Below, one piece after another: positions 11,792 to 20,558 of a DNA stretch of 64,000 nucleotides. Numbering within the stretch: the first letter of the stretch is position 1; every line of letters begins with the position of its first letter. The notes under the pieces are model-generated. The model had not been told where the DNA came from and did not search any database. It saw nothing but the letters and a program-made list of their open reading frames with translations. The DNA comes from Penicillus capitatus (Eukaryota > Chlorophyta), in contig OZ287695.1 of NCBI GenBank assembly GCA_965649825.1, positions 1,240,001 through 1,304,000 of the forward strand, read 5' to 3'. Position numbers and translations under genes: made by a program.

Positions 11792-12370
11792 ATGAAAGCT
11801 TCAAGTACTGTTGCTAAAACAATCTTCTTTCGGTCTTGAGTGGCATGCGTTTTAGTAACTTTGCTGTGCCTCTGCGTCTTGCTCGCTCGTCCGATGCCCC
11901 TTCTGTCGTTTGCCGACGCATACGACGTTGCCGCGCCGCCTAACGGCATTTACCTTGTGCGCATATGGGACATCGGAGTGAACGTTATGGATGACCCAAC
12001 GTGGACAGGCCATGTCGATTTTCACAGCGAAGGAAACGGTGTGTTTGTCGGTGCGTCTATCTATCCCTTACCCATACATATCTCAATCGTCGGTGCCTGT
12101 ACAGGTGACTGGCTTGAATACAGCGATCACTTTAGCGCCTTCTATTCGTCCTCGACGCAGCTCTTGACGGGTGGTTGGTTTTCTCAAGGAAACCTCTTCT
12201 GGGGCGGTATTCACTTCCGCTGGGATGGTACGCGTTTGACAGGAAAGTGGACATGGTATGGACGTAATGGAACGGGATATGAAGAATGGTTTCCTGTTGG
12301 TCCTGACTATGTCGTCCCAGCGCTGCCACCCCAACCACCCCATGATGAAGAATACGACGGAAGTCTGTGA
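11792..12370 (+). CDS. Small secreted protein, W-rich family member 1
   Basis: Three exons: 11792-11804 (only 13 nt: four codons plus one base), 11856-12050 and 12105-12370, joined to 157 residues. Both introns are phase 1. Exon 2 supplies a hydrophobic signal peptide (TLLCLCVLLARPMPLLSFADA) and the block GIYLVRIWDIGVNVMDDP. Exon 3 holds the family core: GDWLEYSDHFSAFY, LTGGWFSQGNLFWGG, FRWDGTRLTGKW and GTGYEEW, followed by an acidic Pro-rich tail. I know of no named family with this pattern. The conserved Trp/Gly beta-strand-like spacing suggests a small extracellular beta-fold. The continuous reading frame from 11840 lacks an ATG, which is what reveals the short first exon. Three paralogues lie in this window. 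Confidence 0.75.
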
Positions 12371-12416
12371 TGACAACCATATAACGAAAAGTCTGTGATG
12401 ACAACCATACAACGAC
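12361..12416 (+). repeat. 28 bp tandem duplication across a stop codon
   Basis: Two adjacent 28 bp units (12361-12388 and 12389-12416) are nearly identical, both beginning AAGTCTGTGATGACAACCAT. The stop codon of secreted-family member 1 lies in the first unit, so the duplication adds sequence to the 3' UTR only. Confidence 0.85.
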
Positions 12417-12919
12417 GCATCGTGTTATCGCCTCTCTGCTTTCGAGGCGAGTCGACGCGATATTTCTAGTGTTCATGCAAATCAGTCAATCTTGTTTATG
12501 CATGACCAATGGATGGACTTCGCATGTTTTTTAGTCTTTTATGTGTCTTAAAAACAAAGAAACTTCTTATTTCGAGATCTCTTCGACATTCGTGTCTGTG
12601 CTGTGTTTTGATTGTTGCCCTTTATGCATCTGAATGCACCGTTCTGGACATTTCGCATGATCCAATAACGGTCCTGGAAGGACGGACTTGCCTAAGTACA
12701 ACATGTGTTGAATGTAATTAACACTTCATGGTGGCATAGATGTTCATATCCCCTTCGCGTTCCACGACAAACGTAACAGGCTGTTACACAGAGAGATCTC
12801 GTCCTTTAGTAGACAGGCATTTTCATAATAGGGATTAGATACAAGAGTGTTCTTAACAATGAGGCGACCAATGGACACGATACAGTCCTCAATCTGCAGA
12901 TGACCCTCATCGGGAATCT
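12371..12919. other. Convergent 3' intergenic region
   Basis: About 550 bp between the stops of two convergent genes. A 70-codon frame at 12509-12721 with a hydrophobic middle is present but has no other support. Apart from the 28 bp duplication, nothing else is recognised. Confidence 0.4.
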
Positions 12920-13375
12920 TCAGTTCGCATGCTCCTCTGTCTGTTTCTTGGCCTCTGCATCGTGCGCTGCTCGGTTCGATTTGTACAAAGTTGACGCTGC
13001 GGAATTTGCTGGGTCGTCCGGATTGGGATCCTGTAACATGGTGCTGATGGAGAGCAGGACTTTGCCAATAGTCAGAGCAGGGGTCCATTTGTTCTGAAGA
13101 ATATCGAGACAGATCGATTTACTGGGATAAACATTGCAGTGATAGATTGGTGTCTTAAACTTGACACTTGGCGGCTTCATGGGGTAGTCCTGAGGAAATG
13201 TGATGTCCAGTGTGAAAAAGCCTCCTTCGTATGGGGTGTCGGGAGGCCCAACCATAAAAGCTTGCCAAACGAACATATTCTCTTCGTCGACGGGTCCAGC
13301 GCTGCAATTGGGCGGTGGGTCCTTCTGAATCTCGGAAAGCTCTTTTTGAATGCGCTTGAGACTGACGGACGCCAT
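12920..13375 (-). CDS. Ubiquitin-conjugating enzyme E2 (UBC4/UBE2D-like)
   Basis: A single-exon frame gives 151 residues, the usual length of a class I E2. It opens LKRIQKELSEIQKDPPPNCSAGP, followed by WQAFMVGPPDTPYEGG and FPQDYPMKPPSV. The active-site Cys lies in SICLDILQNKWTPALTI and the DPNPDDP loop follows. The catalytic HPN triad reads HCN (in YHCNVY): the Asn that stabilises the oxyanion is kept, but the Pro is replaced by Cys. The start at MASVSLKRIQ is chosen because it matches the family N-terminus. The frame upstream has no ATG. Confidence 0.9.
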   Translation of the reverse strand: MASVSLKRIQKELSEIQKDPPPNCSAGPVDEENMFVWQAFMVGPPDTPYEGGFFTLDITFPQDYPMKPPSVKFKTPIYHCNVYPSKSICLDILQNKWTPALTIGKVLLSISTMLQDPNPDDPANSAASTLYKSNRAAHDAEAKKQTEEHAN

Positions 13376-13708
13376 TTGAAACGAAATGGGCCTCGTAGCC
13401 GTAAACGGAGACGCAAACAAAAACAAAGCCGTTAACGTCGGCGATGGACAGACACTCTTTGCTTCGAACACACCAACCAACCAACAGTCGTTATCATTAC
13501 CAGCGTTTTCCTAATGGGTCTTTTCACTGCCACATTTCTTGAAAGGGACAAAGAAGAGACGAAAAGCGCGTGTTCCATAACAGATCGTGACAGAAAGGGA
13601 CGTGTGCGTTTATTCCTCCCACACACACGTTTGGAATTTGTCCAATCGTTACCGTGACTGTTCTGTTTTTAAAGAATGTTAAAGAAAGAATACATATGGC
13701 CAGTTGAT
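13376..13708. other. Short intergenic region
   Basis: About 330 bp between two minus-strand genes. No supportable frame or RNA was seen. Confidence 0.4.
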
Positions 13709-14317
13709 TTAACTCAGAAAGCGTTCGGCGGCCTTTTCGTCTGTAAGCCGGCAGACATCTCTCATACCAAAGAGTCTATATCGATTGTCTGCCATCCAGT
13801 CATATCCGTTGTCCCTGAGTGCTTTGGGCATCGGCCAGAGCAGAGCAGAGATCAAAGGGAAAGGCATCTGGAGCTTCTGTCCGATCCTTAGCGCTGCGTC
13901 GGATCGTAAGTAGAAGGCTTCTTTCTCGACGACGACCATGGATGAGATGTCATCTGGTCTCCGATTGCACTTTCTGAGAAGCTCTTTGCCTACTTCACTT
14001 TGCAAAGCGGCAAATCGAAACATCTCTTGGCGATCGAGCGATAAGACGAGATTGACTCCGGCGTTGCAGAAGTTGCAGACGCCATCGAAGAGGATAACAG
14101 GACGAGAATCTTCGCTGAAGACATCGGTGACGACGGTACTCTCTGAGCGAGAGACGCTCTCGGTCGACACTCCTCGACAAAGACGTGCTAAACGCACACT
14201 CGGCGCGCTTGAACGCCGCGTCCGGCTACACCAAAAAGCATCATCGGTCAGTACACACCGTCTCGTCTGCGCGAGGAGCGGACGTGAGGCCGCACGAAGC
14301 ACACGTGAAGATATCAT
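13709..14317 (-). CDS. DCC-family (DUF393) thiol-disulfide oxidoreductase-like protein
   Basis: A single-exon frame of 202 residues. The defining motif is VILFDGVCNFCNAGVNLVL, with Asp-x-x-CxxC spacing at about residues 76-88, followed by the family's FAALQSEVG and later YDWMADNRYRLFG. Members carry a thioredoxin-like CxxC and are often organellar, though their substrates are poorly known. The ~60-residue N-terminal extension is rich in Arg/Ser/Ala with almost no acids (MISSRVLRAASRPLLAQTRR), a probable mitochondrial or plastid presequence. The start lies 61 bp from the start of the divergent kelch gene, so a shared promoter region is likely. Confidence 0.85.
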   Translation of the reverse strand: MISSRVLRAASRPLLAQTRRCVLTDDAFWCSRTRRSSAPSVRLARLCRGVSTESVSRSESTVVTDVFSEDSRPVILFDGVCNFCNAGVNLVLSLDRQEMFRFAALQSEVGKELLRKCNRRPDDISSMVVVEKEAFYLRSDAALRIGQKLQMPFPLISALLWPMPKALRDNGYDWMADNRYRLFGMRDVCRLTDEKAAERFLS

Positions 14318-14378
14318 GCTTCAAAATAACCTGTCGGTAGATGGGATAGATGATCGTCTTTGTCTGACGATTGTCATC

Positions 14379-16660
14379 ATGGCGCCGAAGAAAGATCCGA
14401 AGTTAAAGAAGGAAGAGAGTAGCGAGTGGGTTTGTTCGGTTTGCCATCGAGGAATCGCGATTGGCACATGCAGGTCTCCGTTGCAGTCCAAGATCGATGC
14501 GATCGAGAAACAGAAAATCGATCTGGAAATGCAGATCGCTTTTCTCACAGAGAAACTGTCGAGAGCGTCCGAAGAACGCGCCGTCTATCAGAAACGCGCC
14601 GAAGAGTTTCGAACAACGCTCGAGGAGACAAAACAGAACTATGTACACTATCTGACTCCCGTTTTCGTCCTCTCCATCGTTCGCGAGACGACAGGACGAT
14701 ATCTTGGCGCACCATACATTACAGGCGAAAAGTGACGAAAAGAAGGCGGATGATCTGATACGACGGGTCGAGCAGCTGGAAGGACAGATGAAGGCGAAAG
14801 ACGAACGCATTTGCGTTCTCGAGGTCCGATAACGCCATCGATCGGAAATCGACGCTCTCTGTGATCCAGGTCCAACGTCAAAAGGACAAAGAAATCCTGA
14901 AAGAGTGTGATTCGGCATTGGAAGACAGACAGAAGCTGGAACAATTAGTCAAGTCTCAGCAGTCGATGATCGAGAAACAATCGAAAGAGATCGATCGCTT
15001 CGTCCACAAAAACGAAGATATCTTGGCCGAGAACGCAGCTTGTCGCGATCAGATATCCGATCTCACTTTACAGGCAGCGGACAAAACGGACGTAAACATT
15101 CTGTTTGACGATGTATGCTTTATTACGCATCGTTGCCGAACGGTTGCTGGCGATATTCCATCCGATAGCAAATCGAGCAGCCTGGTCTGTGTTGGAGGTA
15201 TGCCGGCGGGCGTATCGAGAAGTGATGTGACGCGATCGTGTTTTCGACGCAGGTGAGAAACTCGTCCTCTGTGGCGAAATGGATGGCTTGTTCAAAATTC
15301 ATTCGTTCGATCTGTCGACGTTTTCGTGGACGAAGCACGATCGAAACTCCAATCTGCCTTTCTTATCTCGACGGGGACATGCTATGTGTCCATTTTCTCG
15401 ATCGAAGCTCATCCTCTATGGCGGATTTCAAAACAGCGAGATCTGTTCGGACGTCTCCATACTGAACTCAGAGACTCTTAACTGGCAGGTAGGTTGGCGG
15501 GTACCCTTGATCGTGATGATTGTGTCGAATCTCCGTGCAGCGTGTCGATCTGATACAGCTTGTCGCGCCAAAGCCGAGACACAAGCACGCGTGCTGCACA
15601 TCGCGTGATCAGCTTTTCGTATTCGGCGGCGTCGTTGATGGAGAGTTGACGAATGAGCTGTGGATTCTCGATGTTGAAGTCTTTCAATGGCACGAACTTA
15701 TCGGATACGAGGACGAACCGTCGCCGAGACGGGAATCGACGATTGCCGTTTCTGAAGACGGCAAACGGTAACCGAATGTTCCACGAAGACGACAATCGCA
15801 ACTGATCTTGATCTCCTTACCAGACTGTACGTTTTTGGCGGATATGATGGACAGCAAGATCTCAATGATCTCTACACATTGGATATCGAGAAGCGAACGT
15901 GGACGGCGGTGCAGACCGAAGGGAGATTACCCGAGCCTCGTCGAAGTCACATCAGTTCAATACTCACGTCTTACTTGCTAATCGCTGGGGGCATGACAAA
16001 GAAGAGAGACAGCGACGGTTGGCGGAATTTAGGCGACTGTCATGTTCTGGACCTCTCGACGTCTACCTGGGAAACGATCGATGACGGGACGTGGATCGCC
16101 GAGTATCCCTGGATGCACACCGTCGGCAAAGTCCCTCGCTCAAGTCTCTTCCGAACGTGGAACAAAGCGTAGGAGGGAAGCTACATGACGTTCTGGGACA
16201 ACCAACTCTTCACGCTCAGACCAGATCGACACAACCGACTTAGCCAGATTGGCATCGTGCAGTTTGTACTGCCGACAGAGATTGCGAACATGCGCGTCAC
16301 GAAGAAAAAAGAAAACCATATCCAATCGACGTGCGAATCGACGGAGGTAGATCGTGATGACGACGCCGATCGTCTTTGTTGAGTAGATTAGATATCGTGG
16401 CGATCAAATCGACGGCACACACGATGAGTGTTGAGTGGCGACCGCCGACGAAAAACGTGGAGCGCATCGACTACTACAAGCTCATGCTTGCGACACACAC
16501 CGGCAGCGTCGCGTGCGTATATGAAGGCAAAGAGCGACAGTATAAGATCGTCCGTTTGCGCCAGAATGCAGAATACATTCTCTGCGTCAAAGCGGTATAT
16601 GATGACGGATCTTTCGTGTGGAGCGAATCCAAAGCTCAGCGCACGCGGTGTGCCGCATGA
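14379..16660 (+). CDS. Coiled-coil/kelch-repeat/fibronectin-III protein
   Basis: A multi-exon gene. The N-terminus MAPKKDPKLKKEE leads into a CxxC pair and a long heptad coiled coil (KIDAIEKQKIDLEMQIAFL… and LAHHTLQAKSDEKK…). About five kelch-like blades follow (HAMCPFSRSKLILYGGFQN, QLFVFGGVVDGELTNELW, RLYVFGGYDGQQDLNDLY). The end is a fibronectin-III-like domain (MSVEWRPPTKNVERIDYYKL…EYILCVKAVYDDG). Clear introns include 14643-14694 and ones near 14820-14866, 15487-15540 and 15770-15826. The order kelch then Fn3 recalls host cell factor 1, but the N-terminal coiled coil does not. The kelch start region (15090-15260) has at least two introns whose exact borders I could not fix. Confidence 0.72.
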
Positions 16661-16767
16661 ACGAATGTATGCGTTAAGATCTTCCGACGATATGGGAAGT
16701 CGCATTGAACGGCCTTTCGGCGATTGTCGGAAAAACGCGTCGGTAACGTGTTCTTGCCTTACGGACT

Positions 16768-17755
16768 TTAGAAATCGTCCGATGGGTCGCGATCACTCTC
16801 AGGGACATTGATTGTCGATCTTCCGTCCGGCAGATGTGTCATGCCACGAATCTCGTAATCCTTTCTCTGCTCTCGCAGACGCGTGGCATAGTCCATCCGT
16901 TCTTTCAGCTGCGACAGCAGACGGGTGACGGCTTCTTCGACGGAGGCCAGGCCTGACTGCGACGATGGATCCTCTAGCGACACTACGATGTCCGCACTTT
17001 TGTAGAATTTCTCTCTGCACTGCCGCTGCGTCGAAGAGAAATCGAGTATTGGATTTCACCTTTCTGCGTAGATGCGTGTCAGTTTCTCTTTGGCGATTTC
17101 GATCGGATTGGATGACGCTTCATCTGCCGTCTGCGATAGCAACGGGCGTTGACGCAATCCATCCTTGGCAACGCGCTGCGCCAGTTTTTCCGGAGGCGCG
17201 TTCAGAAACACCACAATTCCTTGATGGAGATAACTCCAATTCGCTGGACGCATAACGATGCCGCCTCCAGTTCCCACGACTAAGTTCTTATACTGATGAA
17301 GATCTCGCAGCACCTAAGGCGCATTGCCAATTCAATCCTCTCAACAAAGAATGACGACAGTTGTTTCGAGTTTTCGGAATGCCTCTTCGCTTTCTGTCGC
17401 AAAGAATTCGTTGATGGAGCATTTGGCCGCTTTCTCGATCAGACCGTCCGTATCCATGAAGAGATACTTCAGACTCTTGGCCAGGACCGATCCGACTGTC
17501 GTCTTGCCACTGAGACACGCCTCGCTCAGTTCACTCTGCAGCGGAGATCGGCCCACGGGGGACATACCTACCCATCATGCCCACGAGATACACATTCGTT
17601 CCGCCCAGTCCTTCGGCCACCGCATCCGCCGTGTCCTGTCTCGCGTATTTCGCTGCGAAAACGATCGCAGATATGCTGCACTTGGTAACGCGGTTTTTGA
17701 TGATCACTGTCGGCGCGTTGACAGAACAGTGGAAAGAATTCGCGACGTGGCGCAT
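16768..17755 (-). CDS. Shikimate kinase, probably plastid-targeted
   Basis: Phosphorylates shikimate at the 3-OH in the chorismate pathway. Minus-strand exons join to give VYLVGMMGSGKTTVGSVLA, a Walker A/P-loop that appears only after removing the intron near 17512-17570. Then come FMDTDGLIEKAAKCSI (shikimate-binding Asp), EEAFRKLE, GTGGGIVMR and a lid region with RQRPLL. A C-terminal helix with TRIYAERYKSADIVV is completed by a join near 17050. A further ~60 residues end in a polar tail (SDRDPSDDF). The start used here, MRHVANSFHCSV, gives a short basic Ser/Ala-rich leader before the domain. An upstream spliced exon with a longer presequence cannot be excluded. Confidence 0.85.
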
Positions 17756-17979
17756 ACCGACCGTCTTCGATACGCGCTGCCGACCGTTCTTTCATCACCC
17801 GTTTCCCACACCATCCCGCATTGCGATTCCGCAAGCGGTGGGCACAGCGCGATGGGTGCCAATTACTACCGACGTTGAGTGACGTCTCAGTCGAGACGAA
17901 CGTGGCGCAGATCATCATCAAACCGCGAAAAGGACACGAAATCGAAGGGAACGACACTATTGCATGGGCATGTGTCCAT

Positions 17980-18967
17980 CTACTCCTTGTCTGCTTTGAC
18001 AGCTCCTCGGAGGCGTCCCGTGCGCCGTGCGGCAATGAGACCGACTTTCTGACCAGCTGGAGCATCACGACGTACCGTCGATGGATGGCCAATGTGTTGA
18101 TGATTGCCGCCGCCGTGCGGATGCTCAACGGGATTCATGGCAACACCACGTACCTTCGGCCATCGATTCTTCTTCGCTTTGTTTCGGTAGTATGAGTTTC
18201 CCGCTTTCAGCAATGGCTTTTCTGTACGGCCTCCACCAGCCACTTGGCCAACCATCCCACGACAACGTGACGAAATGACCTGCCAGACATGCGTCGATCT
18301 TTCGACAGAGATCTGCGGCGATGGGGTGGACCTTTTTGGAACCGGAAGGGAGTTTGATGCGCGTCGTCCCGGCATCCGGATTTTGAGCGACGATGATACA
18401 GTACTCTCCGGAGGCACGTGCTAACCGTCCTCGATCGCCGATCCTCTACACAGCACGCATCGCTCGTCCGAATAATCGCATCGATCTCGATCGGTCACGT
18501 TAGACGCTTACCCCTTCGATGTTGTTAGCGATCGTTCCTTCTGGCATGCCTCCAACGGGCATAACATTTCCGATCTGTAACACGGCTTTCTTTCCGCAGT
18601 AGACAAACTGAAAACAGCTGCCATCCGTCACGTCAAAACTGTAGCCGTACAGACCTGTCCAGTATACATTCCCTCGGTCGCAATCATCGTCTCTTTCTTC
18701 AATCCATTCTTCACAGGATTGCGAAATGTGATCTACAAGGACCAACCAATCAACCAGGCGATTTAGTAGGTTGTTATGAATGGAGACCTTTGCAAGTGGA
18801 GCTCCGCGTCCCGGGTCATGTAAGATATCCGTAATGAGTCCACGAACGTAGCCCTTTCGCTCGATCGCATCCACAGCCCTGAGTTTTGCCGGTCCTTTCT
18901 TAAGATGCTTATGCGAACGGAAAACGCTTCCGCGTCCTTTGCGCTGTCCGCGAATGCGACGACCCAT
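17980..18967 (-). CDS. RPL8: 60S ribosomal protein uL2 (eukaryotic L8)
   Basis: Cytosolic large-subunit protein at the peptidyl-transferase region. The first exon starts [19 protein letters not shown] and runs through [11 protein letters not shown]. Splicing restores [10 protein letters not shown]…GMYTGQ, then [27 protein letters not shown] later join leads to [21 protein letters not shown] and [11 protein letters not shown]. The last exon gives [19 protein letters not shown] and the near-invariant [20 protein letters not shown], which contains the conserved functional His of uL2. It ends [18 protein letters not shown]. The start lies 153 bp from the divergent Sec22 start. Confidence 0.95.
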
Positions 18968-19120
18968 CTATTCACACGACGATGATCTGCGATGCATGCA
19001 ACGCCAGGTGAGATGGCACGAGACGATGCGGCCTTCGGCGGCGACGGCGCTAAAATGAACATACATTAAATCGCACGAACACACCATCTTCACAGAAACG
19101 AGACACCTCTGCAGCGCATC

Positions 19121-19999
19121 ATGGTCCGCGTGACGCTCTTATCGCGTTTAGAAGATGGTCTGCCGCTCGCCGAAGGCGTCGAAACCGACAAGGAACTCGG
19201 TGCGGACCTCGAAACGCTGAAGCCTCAGGCCAAAGTTGACCTACAGAATCATCCGTTCAAACTCATGTCTATGGATGCGTGAAATAGAGGTTGATGAAGA
19301 GGCTCTCGGAAGAGAGACAGGATTCCAACCGCCTGAGCATCGATTCCGGAAAATATGCGTTTCATGTGTTGATCGATAACAGTGTCTGCTATCTCACTCT
19401 TGCTGAAAAGACGTATCCCAAGAAACTGGCATTCCAGTACTTAGAAGAGCTCAACCGCGAATTCTCCCGAATCTACGGTGCGAATGTGGACAGTGTCACG
19501 CGGCCCTATGCCTTCATCAAATTCGGTTTGTCGCTTTTTCTGGAAAAGAGACCAGAATGATGGTATGTGCGATTCTAGATACCTTCATCCAGAAGACAAA
19601 GAAACTCTACATCGATTCCCGGACGCAACGGAATCTGACGATGCTGAATCAAGAGCTCTCGGAAGTGCATCAGATCATGACAAAGAGTATTCAAGAGGTC
19701 TTGGGCCACGGAGAGAAACTCGACAGTAAGAGATTCAGCGCCAGTACACGAACGGCCTCTCAAAGCCATTGCTGTTGCCTTAGCCATGACGCGCATGTCG
19801 ACGACCCTGGCAATGGAATCGAAAAAATACGCTGGTCGTGCCAAAGATCTACACACTCAGGCAACACCCGCACCCTCCTCCCACATGGACAACAGATCCA
19901 AGCGGTGTTTTCCAGGCACTGATTCGAAAATACATGCCGATGGCAGTGGTCATTGGCATTGTGCTGTTGGTCTTATACTTAAGGTCGTGGTTGTTATGA
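19121..19999 (+). CDS. SEC22: R-SNARE Sec22
   Basis: ER-Golgi vesicle-fusion SNARE. Five exons (19121-19234, 19288-19525, 19579-19725, 19784-19860, 19916-19999) join to 219 residues, the normal Sec22 length. Visible parts are [18 protein letters not shown], a longin domain ending [20 protein letters not shown] (the FDTF join comes from removing 19526-19578), an R-SNARE helix ([20 protein letters not shown]), and a tail anchor [19 protein letters not shown]. The last intron (19861-19915) has a GC donor after CAG. Confidence 0.93.
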
Positions 20000-20175
20000 C
20001 AAGGCACCAAGGTCCTCCCCTTTGCTCATGCTGTCGATCGATCTTGTTTAATTCATCTTCCTTCTCACTCTTTTCATTTCTCATGTTGCCATTTCCACTT
20101 CGTAAGGAGTGATGTCCACCGATTCGAACGTCCCATCTACGTTGGTAGGGGGATCGCGTTGAACAGAGGAGAGCA

Positions 20176-20478
20176 TCATTTACCGCTGTTGCGATAGGAG
20201 AGTGCCAGAACCTCTTCGTTCTTAATTCCATCTTCCACGAGTTTCGTGGCATCTTCCATCACACACCATCCGTCGACTCTCTGTCTTAGCAACTGCAGTT
20301 CCTCGGCCGGCTAAGTCATGAAGCATGTTGTTGACTTGGCAATTTTTTCGTCCGCGACAGGGCGTACTTTGCTCGAGTACTCTTCTATTTTCTGTTTGAG
20401 TTCCAAAACGGTCTCCGAGGGATGGACTAACAGAAAGTAGGTCGCCTTTTTGCGTTTAATCCGAACGCAGATGTCCAT
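20176..20478 (-). CDS. Elongin-B-like ubiquitin-fold protein
   Basis: Two exons split by a 57-nt intron (20311-20367) join to 81 residues. The start MDICVRIKRKKATYF matches the Elongin B N-terminus pattern, followed by a ubiquitin-like ETVLELKQKIEEY helix and an end around VLALSYRNSG. Elongin B pairs with Elongin C in transcription-elongation and cullin-2/5 ubiquitin-ligase adaptors. It is shorter than animal Elongin B because the C-terminal tail is missing, so a generic ubiquitin-like protein remains possible. The start is 81 bp from the divergent SPT16 start. Confidence 0.65.
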
Positions 20479-20558
20479 TGACGCCCTATAGTGTCGTACA
20501 TTTTGTGGCGCGACTTTTGTTTCTGTAGCGAAGTCCGAACGGGATCGCCGCACACACC

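Noticed and set aside
13938-14378. Extension of the kelch gene upstream to 13938
   Set aside because: The upstream part is antisense to the DCC protein's conserved motif; MAPKKDPK at 14379 is a much better start.
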